DNA of 64,000 nt from the NCBI GenBank assembly GCA_948146395.1, contig OX411543.1, positions 63,624,534-63,688,533 on the forward strand, read 5' to 3'. Source of the DNA: Fragum whitleyi (lineage: Eukaryota; Mollusca; Bivalvia; Cardiida; Cardiidae). Below are positions 54,977 through 64,000 of the stretch, piece by piece; within the stretch, counting starts at the first letter, position 1, and each line of letters starts with the position of its first letter. The notes beneath the pieces are model-generated. The model was given only the letters and a program-made list of their open reading frames with translations, ran no database searches and had not been told where the DNA came from. A program made the position numbers and the translations under genes.

Positions 54977-55158
54977 AGGTCTCTCACCAATGGGTAGATA
55001 ATCGTAAACCTATGTGAGATAGCAGTCGGAGGCTAGGAAAGGGTGTAATGGTAGTACAGGTGAAAGAAATACCAGGAATCCATTGTTAGGTGCTCCGACC
55101 GCCGCGATATAACTGCGAAATTGTTGAAAGCGGCGTAAAACCCATTCAAACAAACAAA
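54977..55158 (+). repeat. SINE family S, 5'-truncated
   Basis: From TCTCACCAATGGGTAGATAA to CGGCGTAAAACCCATTC with a CAAACAAACAAACAA tail. It ends about 40 bases from the donor side of GPCR exon 1. Confidence 0.85.
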
Positions 55159-55198
55159 CAAATCTTTACTTAAGTAAAATTGAATAACTCATACATAC

Positions 55199-55687
55199 TG
55201 ATACAGATTCCTTCAATGGAGACCGTATCGCCTGGTGTCTATCCACAGCGATCACCACAAGGACATAGTTACTGGCCGTAATCGAGAAACTCTGGAGCAG
55301 TTTCACCAGACGACACATTATTGGGCCCACGGCCCACTGTCGGTCCGCGTACTCCCACATGAGCTGCGGTAAAACAGCCACAATTATCACCAGTAGATCA
55401 GCTACGGTCAGATTAAGAATGAAGGCGTTCACCCGGGAGAAGTGATTGTAATTAGGCGTGGATTTGCGATTGCATGCGATCCAGAGGACGACGAGAAAGG
55501 ATCCGACGATGTTAAGGCAGATGGTGATATAGAGAATGAGGATCCTGACATTTTTGTTGAAGGCCATATCGTGGACACTGTGGTTACACCCGCCCACAGT
55601 GTTCGTGGTGTTTGTCAGTAAAATACTGGTGTTTGTCCGGTTGAATAACACGTCATACACCATAGTTGGTGCTATTGTTGTCTCCAT
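55199..55687 (-). CDS. GPCR (vasopressin/NPS/CCAP receptor-like), exon 1: N-terminus to TM3
   Basis: The minus-strand ATG at 55687 opens 163 codons, ending at donor GTATGT after base 55199 in phase 0. The N-terminus (about 45 residues) has three N-glycosylation sites (NRT 16, NTT 26, NHS 35). TM1 is about 47-72; TM2 contains LNLTVADLLV with Asp97 (position 2.50); Cys125 starts TM3; and TM3 ends VIAVDRHQAIRSPL, with DRH in place of DRY as also seen in the vertebrate vasopressin V2 receptor. An alternative donor (GTATCA, two codons earlier) is also phase 0. A Gq- or Gs-coupled peptide receptor at the plasma membrane is likely; the ligand is unknown. Confidence 0.9.
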
Positions 55688-56595
55688 TTCAAATATATGT
55701 ACTATTTAGAATTTATTCAACTAAACATATTTCATTCGTAATATATGTATACACTGTTTATCCGCCATCGTTCTGCTATCGCACTTCCCGGCTCCTTTCA
55801 CAAAATTTGATTCGATCTGGTAAACTGTATAACATTTTTTTTCAAAAAGATGACGCTATTTCACATGTAGTACATTTTCCCAGCGGCCCAAGCGCCAACG
55901 TAGAGAGACACCTGAAACGACAAAAAAACAAAGGAAAATATGTTTTATAACCAGTATTAGACCACGCTTGAAGCGAATCGGCCAATCAGAGAACAGTATT
56001 TCAAAAGTATATATCACAGATACAACTCTGAACGTTGTATTGACAGATATACGACTTAGTGTGTCTTGCACGTGAATCTCGACAGGTTTTGGGGGCGAGT
56101 CATTTCAAAAAGATGGCGAGCATTTTATACAGCTCTTTTTTCCTAAAGACTTTCGAGAGTCGCAAAAGTGAAAAAAATCTGAAAATGGTAACGGAAATAG
56201 ATTCATAAGTGATTTCAGCATATTCACACTTGATTAGAGTAATATCACAGCGAGATTAACTCTTTTTCATTATTTAGAGGTTCGGGTAAAAAATTCAGAT
56301 AGTTTAAGAAAAGCGTGGTCTAAGTCAGATAGAAAATCTCGTGCCGCGGTATATGGGAAATAGACACTCGCTAAAGCTCGTGTCTATTTCCCATATACCA
56401 CGGCTCTCGTTTTCTATCCTATACGTAGTTTTCTAATACATTAAGTAGTATACTAAAACAATCCGAATACTTAATTGTTTATGCATGTATTTCCTTAGAA
56501 ATTTACCATACAAGATTCGCCATCTTACAACATATACCGAATTCGATATTGTATTACATACGAACTGTCCTCAACCTAAGCATAGCTGAAAAATA
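55688..56595. other. GPCR upstream region with a hairpin
   Basis: Probably holds the GPCR 5' end on the minus strand, but no TATA box is certain. A palindrome at about 56340-56412 pairs GTATATGGGAAATAGACAC with GTGTCTATTTCCCATATAC. Confidence 0.5.
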
Positions 56596-56897
56596 TCAGT
56601 CGTCAGCCGGTGTCGAACCCACGCTTTGTTTGTTTGGATGGGTTTTACGCCGCTTTCAACAATTTCGCAGTTATATCGCGACGGCCGGAGCACCTAACAA
56701 TGGATTCCATGTATTTCTTTCACCTGTACTACCATTACACCGTTTTCTAGCCTCCGACTGCTATCTCACATAGGTTTACGATTATCTACCCATTGGTGAG
56801 AGACAAACGTCGGAAAGGATATTTGCTGCCACCGGGGAACGAACCCACGACTTCCAGATTGGAAGTCTTATGCCTAACCAACTGCGCTATGGTGGCG
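56596..56897 (-). repeat. SINE family S, full copy on minus strand
   Basis: On plus it reads GGGTTTTACGCCGCTTTCAA, GGAGCACCTAACAATGG, CTAGCCTCCGACTGC, TACGATTATC and the inverted B and A boxes (AACGAACCCACGACTTC, CAACTGCGCTATGG). A further inverted B-box-like piece, GTGTCGAACCCACG, lies at 56609-56622. Confidence 0.85.
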
Positions 56898-56972
56898 GCT
56901 CGAACCCGCGCGGACAACAATACTAAAGTAATTGGTTTATAGGCCCAATGCGCTAACCACTGAACCAAAGAA
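56898..56972 (-). repeat. tRNA-like head fragment
   Basis: Inverted B box GGCTCGAACCCGCGC and A-box end CAATGCGCTAACCACTG, placed directly beside the SINE. It could be a second SINE head; it does not fold as a convincing tRNA by eye. Confidence 0.5.
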
Positions 56973-57063
56973 GATCTTTCTTGGAGGAAGTGACAGACAT
57001 TGTATTTAATCAAACCAACGAAGCTATGCAGGACAGTGGTGAGAGTGGTCTCCCATAACAATT

Positions 57064-57420
57064 GTTCGAGCGACCACTTCTATTAACTCACAACTTTTAT
57101 TAAGCGACCATTACGAAATGTCTCTTAATCGTAAGCAAAACCTCAGAAAATTTTCATAAAATTCATTTTAATTAGAAATTCATAAACGAAGAAATTATAA
57201 ATTATTGAATCTAATACTTTTTGAACCCATAAGAGTCGTCTCGAAGAGACGATACTTATGGGTTCGAAAATCATAGGATTCAGTAGGAAATTAAAAAAAA
57301 AATATGCAACAATTTTTATGCTATCAAAATGACCTTTCTTATCTATCTTGAATGACTGAATTAAGCGACCATTCCCAAAAGCGATCGCTGTTTTGTAGTG
57401 CTCTGAGGGATGGCTTAACA
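57064..57420. mobile_element. Element L copy 2
   Basis: GAGCGACCACTTCTATTAAC and AAGCGACCATTACG at the left; AAGCGACCATTCCC and GCGATCGCTG at the right. The centre is a strong hairpin, GAACCCATAAGAGTCGTCTC with GAGACGATACTTATGGGTTC. Confidence 0.65.
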
Positions 57421-57804
57421 CAAGATTTACAGTGTTTTATTGATTCGCAAATCGATTACTTACTCGAAACCGAACATGATTCTAATAAATGTAAATAGGA
57501 CTTTCAGTTGGAAACCTGTTCCAATATAATCCAAAATAGTTATTTCATCATATGGGCCCCATAAAGATTTTGTAATAAATTACTTCCATTTTCTGTGTGA
57601 GAGATTACTTTCATAAAAAATAAGTATTTTTCTTTATGTTTGGCATCCATTTAATCCCAAAGGAATATGTTTGCACTAGCTCCAACTTTGTGAGGATATG
57701 TTATCTACCAAATTCAATAGCGTGAAACAAAAGAGAACAAATTATCCGTCCCAGTTGAAATGAAGTCAGATGTTATTTAGTCCCTTTTCATCTCTTTAAG
57801 TCAA

Positions 57805-57961
57805 GGTAGTGGACCCGTAATAGTTCCGCAATGTTTTGGAAGTAATGAGCTGTAACAGTGTTAAGCGAGGTTTCCAAATGATTTTCATTAGGAAACCTCA
57901 GTCAACACTGTGATAGTTCATGAGTGTCGAAGTGTTGTGGAATTATTACGGTTCCACTACC
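57805..57961. mobile_element. Element D copy 6
   Basis: GGTAGTGGACCCGTAATAG to CGGTTCCACTACC, then TTAA on the right; the left flank is TCAA, a probable mutation. Confidence 0.8.
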
Positions 57962-58029
57962 TTAAGCATGCGTCAAATCTTAGTATCGAATTGAAGTGAT
58001 TTCTAAGTGAATTAACTGCGTCATTCCCA

Positions 58030-58490
58030 TTTTGTATTAATATATTCACATTGAAACTCACCCCAAAGTCTAAATCGCTTAATGAGTTTTGAATGATTTC
58101 GGAAGGAAATTGTAGGTGGATCGAGTTTTAATTTAAACTCACGAGATTTAATACTGAGTCGCTTATTTCGACGAAATTAACATTATGCTTTGACCCTCTT
58201 TACAAAAATCTATGTTCTATCGTTTGCGTGTCTTTACGAAACAATTATGCACTTAGCAATGAATACAATTTGAAACCAATCGTGAATTAATTCGATCAAT
58301 TTGAATAAAATATTGATCCTTTTAATGCTTCCAAAGTATTTTTTATTATAACAATAATGTTATTATTATTATCATCATTATTAATTTGGAGCGTTTTTGA
58401 ATGGTTTGATTGTAGGTTTGGAATTAATGGATTGAACGCTGAGTGATTTGAAATGGTTTTGATCCAGATGTGTTTCAATTTTCGATGTTC
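58030..58490. mobile_element. Family A copy 18, strongly eroded
   Basis: Only pieces remain: TGAATGATTTCGGAAGGAAA, CGCTTATTTCGACGAAAT, GGAGCGTTTTTGAATGGTTT, GAAATGGTTTTGATCC. Order and spacing fit a family A copy. Confidence 0.5.
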
Positions 58491-60353
58491 GTTAGTATAA
58501 AAGGTAATCGAACATCAATTTGAACGTAATTGGAGATGTTCTATTGTCCCCTTTTACATACATGTAATATTCAATTTTGTTCACCCTTCCATTTCATTTC
58601 ATTCAAAAACTATTCCAAAGTTCTGGCAACGCCATGGTCTTTTCAAACTGTTTAGCAATGAATGCTTGACGTAATTGACTTTTTCTAATCTCATTTATAA
58701 TGGAATAGTTAGACATATAGAATTTTGACGCGCAGTACCCCATGGAACCGCCGTTTTTATGCTGACTTTAACTAACGCGTAAAGCTTCTTTTAATAAAAA
58801 AACTTTATGGGAATTTTTTAAGTAAAGTCAAAAAGATAAATAATCGCTTACTGGTACAGACTGTTGAAATTTAGTGAATCTTAATATCGATTATCTTGAT
58901 AAGTTGGGATTTGAGGAGCAGAAATAGCAAAGGATAAATGAGGCTAGAGCTAAAAGTAAAACCAACAAAGTAAGATAATTTCTGAAACAGTAACACCAAA
59001 GGGTTGCTAACCGTACGCCAGAGATTCAAATAAGGAGATATTTACGACAAGTTTTTTATATTGCTATCCTGAACTACAAGTTTTATTTCCTATTTCATTT
59101 CGAATTAACCGACCTATTTGTCACAAGCTTGATATCAAATAAATGCTTGACATAATTGACTTTTTCTAATCTCATTTCTTGCTCGACACAGAACGGGACA
59201 TTTTAAACAGATATTTGATATCTTTGCGTCGTCTCACACTTACATTTAGTTTGTTATAAATGTAACTTATTCAAAAACGTCTCACCGCGAATACTGTAGA
59301 TTTTTAGACTATAAACTTGTAAATCAAGCAATTTGACAATGAAATCTAATCAAATTAGTCACTTTATTTGTATTCCTCATGGCAAAAAAAAGTTTGTATG
59401 TGGCGAATAGAACACTTGCCCCTGCGTTCAAAAAGACAAAACGATGTAAACTGTTTGCCAATTATACCCCACTTTGCACTTGGTTTTGTTTATAAGATCG
59501 TTTGTAAACAACACATTTATTTCTTTAATAAAGCAACACGGAGGGAGCGGTTATTCGAAAACCGACCCCTTTTACACGCAAATATGGAAAATATTTTAAA
59601 AAATACCCTAGGTCTTCTGCATTCTCAGTTGGCGTTATTTATTAACATTTGTGCGAGATTGCTTTTATTCCCGGGGCTAAATATGAACATAGTCGTTGGA
59701 AAATCATCTTGTAAATTATAAGATAAAGAATGGTCTTTTCGTGGGGGAGAATGACAAAGCATAATATCTAAGAAACTGTAAAGAATGTATTAACGTTTTT
59801 TTTTTTTATATATTTATATAATATATTGAGAGTTACCCATCCAAGACACATGCTCTATTCCATTTAAATATTTAGTACATGTATTCTAATCTGATTACAA
59901 TGAATTTTATAAATCTTTCATTCAATAACAAAGTATTTCAAAGCAGAATCCTTGATGCATCCCAAATACTGCTCCCCGCTACATTACGATTCATTTATAA
60001 CACACTACATTTTTTTTTAAATTTATAAATAGAGAGTGATCGAGTTAAGTTTTTGTATTTATACTGACGTAAAAAAGCGCCACGGTGAAATTTATGAATT
60101 ACTAAAAGGGTCACTAAGTTTCCGAGCAACACATGGGCCGTCTTAATACTGTTTCTTGGAAGCGATATTACTTATTTATCTTGAACATGTAATATGCCAG
60201 TGATTTACGCATGGTACCTTGAAAAGTTCGGTCCTCTATCGATGCAAAGTCCAAATAACAAGTACTTCTATAATGTTTTTTTTAGCTTTAAAAAGACGTC
60301 GATCCTAGAAAAATACATGTACAAACCTTGAATTGAATAAGTCTATACAATTG
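58491..60353. other. Intergenic, with a dispersed direct repeat
   Basis: ATGCTTGACGTAATTGACTT continuing TTTCTAATCTCATTT at 58663-58697 recurs at about 59143-59177 with one change. A 117-codon plus-strand frame at 59368-59721 has no recognisable domain and overlaps a stretch shared with 26370-26394. Confidence 0.45.
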
Positions 60354-60594
60354 TTAACCCTTTCCTGTTTTACAAAATTTTGGACCTGTCCTTCAAAGGT
60401 TCAATTCAAAGGTTTTGCAGACGAAAATTTAAAGTGGATTTAATTTGACAAATAACCATTCTGTAGGGTAAAAAATAGTGTGGAAAAAGAAGACATTGCT
60501 TGTCAGAAGCAATTTCTTCTTTTTTCACAATGTTTTCTCAATCATAAAATCATAGGCACGTAAAAAGCAGGGATTAAACAGCCAAGTTTTAAAT
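60354..60594. mobile_element. Element G copy 3
   Basis: Matches copies 1 and 2, with a small insertion near the left end (TCAAAGGTTC repeated) and a degraded right end. Confidence 0.75.
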
Positions 60595-60895
60595 TAATGC
60601 AGCTTTTAAAATGCTAGAAGGGGTCAATCTGGTAGACGTCATCGTGGTTGGCCACTTGTGACGTCTGTGCGACAAGGCAGATTAATCGGACAACACCATT
60701 TACTTAATCGGTTAGTGATAACAAAATCTTAGGAAAAACATAAATTTGGGCTTACCATCCACCAGTGAGTCGAAATATTGTAAGAAATCGCCTTAGAGAT
60801 CAGTTTAGCAATGTTGCATAATAAGTTTTTTTTTTTAAATCAACCTCAATGTCTATCCCTTCTTTCATTTGCGGCGCATCTTCCATAGAGTGGTG

Positions 60896-61502
60896 CAGTA
60901 AGTTACATCATCAAATCGATATTAATCTCAACCAAAACCATTCTAAACCGTTCACTCAGCCCTCCATTCATTCCTAACACTCACTCAAACCATTCAAAAA
61001 CGCCCCAAAATGACTAAAAGAGATAGATCAACAAATACGCTAATAATAAATAAAGCCAGAAAAATCTCGTTTACACTTACAAAATTGGAATTGTAAGCGT
61101 CTGATACATTCTTGGAGAAAAAGGAAGCTACCAATAGAACTTATTAACATAATTTATTGAGGGGAGGTAATATATCGCTAATTTTGTTCATCCTGAACAA
61201 AATAAGCGATATGAATTATATCGTTTTAATAAAATGTGCACACAAGTTCTATAAATAGCTTCCTGTCCCATCGAAAACCTACCGGACGCTTATAATATCA
61301 AATAAGTCAATGAAACCGCTCTTTTTTTTCTTTATTTATTTTGAATTACATTGATGATACTATCTTTTTCAGGGAGTTTGGAACGTTTTTGAATGGTTAG
61401 AGTGAGTGTTTTGAATGAATGAATGAAAAAATGGAGCGCTGAGCAAGTGACTTTGAATGGTTTTGATCGAGATGTGTGTCAATTTCTAGATGTTGTTAAT
61501 TG
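60896..61502. mobile_element. Family A copy 19, double-left-arm form
   Basis: 607 bp. Both ends carry the long 'left' arm (ATCTCAACCAAAACCATTCT at the left, AATGGTTTTGATCGAGATG at the right), so it folds over about 300 bp per side around TTTTGTTCATCCTGAACAAA. It is longer than the usual form by about 170 bp. A1 has the same plan. Confidence 0.82.
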
Positions 61503-62010
61503 TACCTCTTAAAATAGATTTTTGGTATTGGATAACTGGCCATCAAATATCGACTCACAATAGTTCTTGCATTATTTTTACTGCAATGAAATTGTCTTTA
61601 AATCGAAGAAAGAATTTCTTACATGAAAGGTGTGCGAGGTATACAATTGCCCTTCCTATGTCACTGAAGCGTTTTTATTGGCGTCGGTATCGATATATAG
61701 GTTTGAGTGGGTTATATGAAAACAAATTTGTCTTCACAGGTATAGACTAAATTGGTCTTTGATCATTCATTCAAACTTGTCAAACATCTATCGCAAACAA
61801 TATTTCCACTCCCTTTTCCGGATTGTAGGGAAAACAAACACGTGAAGGGAGATCATTAGTTTCCTATTAGTTTCCCGTAATAGTAACTGCCTTTTCTGCA
61901 TTTATGAATATAATCAGTAATTCTATCCGCTATATCGAGCTAACGTGAATGGATTTAAAGGGGCTTCCACTCTTCTACAGACACCATGTATGAAATCAAT
62001 TATACAGTTA

Positions 62011-62275
62011 CAGTTAGTTACATTGTGAAATTGAAATTCATCTCAACCAAAACCATTCTAACCCGCTCACTAAATGCTCCATTCATTCATTCCAAACACC
62101 CACTCAAACCATTCAAAACCGCTCCAAACTCACTGAAAAAGATAGAATCAATAACGTCATTCAAAATAAATTAAGCTAGAAAAAAAATCACGATTTCACT
62201 GATAAAATTCAAATTGCTAAAGTCCGATAGGTTCTCGAAGAACAAGGAAGCTATTTATAGTACTTGTATGCATCT
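62011..62275. mobile_element. Family A copy 20, right half missing
   Basis: The left arm from CAGTTAGTTACATTGTGAAA through GAAGCTATTTATAG, then it stops abruptly before the core. Element J sequence follows. Confidence 0.75.
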
Positions 62276-62332
62276 GAGTCTTTACATTGTGCACATGTGA
62301 AATTGTTGGAAATGTCACGCACAGGGTCTCAT
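62276..62332 (+). repeat. Element J fragment
   Basis: GAGTCTTTACATTGTGCACA then GAAATTGTTGGAAATGTCAC and GCACAGGGTCTCA is the right end of J. Confidence 0.6.
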
Positions 62333-62619
62333 ATCTTTTGGACTTTGCCAAGTGTGTCCATCATCAAGCTATTTACACTTTCAAGTTGGGAAACTTTGGA
62401 AGTATATTTGTAAGAATTATTTCACATTTTTTTACTTCATTATCCAGCATCTGCAGCCGAGTATTGGAATGCGCATGCGTTGCTCTTGTTTGAATAATTA
62501 TTATATACTGTACATTAAACTTGAAAGCCATGAATGGGTTGAGTCGCTCCACAGGCTTGAAAATCTTGAAATAGCAAATCTAAGGTTTGCCTAGATTTTA
62601 AGATATTCTGGGTTCTACT

Positions 62620-63300
62620 GATGTTGAAATGATTTACAAAGTTTCAACTATATAACATTTGAGAAATGACCTCTGCCCACGAAAGACATATGTTTCATCC
62701 AATGACATTAATTTTTTGCTGCATGATAAAGGGTCACTAAGGGTCATCCCAGTGAAATTTGGTTGATATCCATCAATTACATTCTGAGAAAATGGTTTTA
62801 AAATTTTTCCACTATATATCATATAGAGAAATGACCTCCGCCCATAAAATGCATATTTTTCATCCAATCACAATAATTTTTGGTAGGCTGATAAAGGGTC
62901 ACTCAAGGATCATTCCAGTAAAATTTGGTAGATATCCATCTATTACATTCTGAGAAAATGAACTGCCAAGTTTCCACTATTTAACATATAGAGAAATGAC
63001 ATCCGCCCATAAAATGCATATTTTTCATCGGATCACAATAATTTTTGGTAGACTGATAAAGGGTCGTCCAATGATCATTCATGTAAAATTTAATTGGTAC
63101 CCATCAATTAGAATCTGAGAAAACTCACTCTTTACCATATCTGGAAATTAGCCGCGCCCATTAAATCCATGTTTTCATTAGATCAAAATTTCTTGAACAA
63201 CTTTGAAAGAGGGTCACACAAGGACCATTCCTGTGAAGTTTTGTTGAAATTCATTCAGTAGTTTCTGAGGGGAAGATTTTTAAAGAAAAAGTTTGTCTTA
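62620..63300 (+). mobile_element. Element O: ~170-bp tandem array
   Basis: About four monomers, each with AAATGACCTCCGCCCATAAA, TTTCATCCAATCACAATAA, TGATAAAGGGTCA, GTAAAATTTGGT and CATCAATTACATTCTGAGAA. The last is divergent and ends GGGGAAGATTTTTAAAGAAA. Sequence logic is like element N, though the monomers are distinct. No terminal hairpin was seen. Confidence 0.7.
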
Positions 63301-63394
63301 GTCGAAATAATATTTCTGAAGGAAAATGTATGGTCTTTCACTTTGATTCCTAGCAAAAGTTGAGTAGTATATCAGCTACATGGTTATGGTCTGA

Positions 63395-64000
63395 TTGTAG
63401 TTTAACGCCTCTTCTAACAATTTTTCAGACAGATAGCGACAGCTGGAGCACCTAAACATGCGTTCCTTGTATTTCTTTCAACATTACTTCCATAGCATCA
63501 TTTCGGAAGCTCCAGCACCCAGCACATATATGTTTATGATTAACAGTTACTTACATCACGAAATTGACATTTACCTCATTCAAAGCTATTCCACTCGATC
63601 ATTCAACGCTCCATTCATTCATTTCAAACACTCACCCAAACCAAACGCTCATAAAAGACTAAAAAGGTTAGATCAACATCTACACTCAAAAATATAGCTA
63701 GAAAAACCGCGATTTCACTGATAAAATTGAAATTGTAAGCGTCTGAGTGATTTATGAGAAAAGGAAAGCTATTAATAGAACTTGTAAAATATATTTTATT
63801 TCAGGGAAGTATTAAATATCGCTATTTCTGTTCATCCTGAACATTATTTACGATATTGGATTACCTCCCTTTAAAACAAATAAACACAATGAACTTATCA
63901 AATTTTGTTTAAAAAATCATTCCAAAATCATTCACTTTGTCAATTTCATGCGTTTGTTTACTGTACCAACTCATTGGTGGGAGACGATGCCGGAAAGGGT
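63395..64000 (-). repeat. SINE family S on minus strand, split by family A copy 21, cut by window end
   Basis: SINE sequence at 63395-63543 (GACAGCTGGAGCACCTAAAC and around) resumes at 63964 as CCAACTCATTGGTGGGAGAC with GCCGGAAAGGGT. Family A copy 21 lies exactly between, so here A inserted into the SINE. The 3'-most part of its head is outside the window. Confidence 0.8.
63544..63963. mobile_element. Family A copy 21, inside a SINE
   Basis: CAGTTACTTACATCACGAAA to CATGCGTTTGTTTACTG, TA on the right, TAA on the left. The core GATATTGGATTACCTCCCTT is retained at 63851-63870. Confidence 0.85.

Larger units (their letters stand above)
46422..55198 (-). other. GPCR intron (about 8.8 kb)
   Basis: It runs from donor GTATGT (minus strand, first base 55198) to acceptor CAG (last base 46422), between exons of equal phase 0. 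It contains elements J, K, E, B, N, F, D, SINEs and family A copies described separately. No extra exon is needed: the seven helices are complete in the two exons. Confidence 0.8.

Noticed and set aside
59368..59721. 117-codon plus-strand frame as a gene
   Set aside because: No recognisable domain or signal, and it includes a stretch shared with 26.4 kb, so a repeat remnant is more likely.

Overview
The window is animal nuclear DNA, most likely from a bivalve mollusc. It is AT-rich with long introns, a few small exons, and a dense load of short palindromic elements, tRNA-derived SINEs, a non-LTR retrotransposon and ~150-bp tandem arrays that end in hairpins. The arrays and SINEs are the main reason for suggesting a bivalve; the species cannot be named from sequence alone. 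No bacterial, viral or CRISPR features were found.

Two protein-coding genes can be reconstructed. (1) Plus strand, 2710-19071: a secreted protein built from von Willebrand factor A (VWA) domains. It has a signal-peptide exon, a 31-nt exon, three kinds of VWA exon and two short linker exons. Every junction after exon 2 is phase 1, and the total coding length is 2484 nt, an exact multiple of three (827 residues if all exons are used). The second VWA exon sits in an apparently perfect 882-bp tandem duplication (14451-15332 and 15333-16214). The last VWA domain has lost most of its metal-binding (MIDAS) residues. A 5'-truncated, frameshifted LINE lies antisense in the intron between the first VWA exon and the first linker. 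(2) Minus strand, 55687-45708: a two-exon rhodopsin-type GPCR of 400 residues resembling the vasopressin/oxytocin-neuropeptide S/CCAP receptor group, with an 8.8-kb intron full of repeats.

The remainder is mainly repeats. The commonest, called family A here, is a ~410-440-bp element with TA target duplications and a strong central hairpin. At least 21 copies or fragments are recognisable, two of them in a longer 'double left arm' form. Other families are B (palindrome with TATAATACATACTTAGTG ends), C, D (TTAA-flanked palindrome), E (ends TGTGACCCGTCACGCG), F, G, H, J, L and M (Tigger-like ends), two SINE families, and four tandem-repeat-bearing elements in the right half (P, K, N, O). Many are nested inside each other, giving a relative insertion order. 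Repeats also lie at the exon edges of the VWA gene: element H supplies the pyrimidine tract before the duplicated VWA exon, element J lies just before the last exon, and a family A copy starts 14 bp after a splice donor.

Layout: 1-2.6 kb repeats and promoter; 2.7-19.1 kb VWA gene with LINE; 19.1-45.6 kb intergenic repeats with a decayed LINE fragment at 30.2-31.0 kb; 45.7-55.7 kb GPCR gene; 55.7-64 kb repeats. Letters for repeat families are mine. Their boundaries come from comparing copies by eye and are good to a few bases where TA or TTAA flanks are seen, otherwise to tens of bases.
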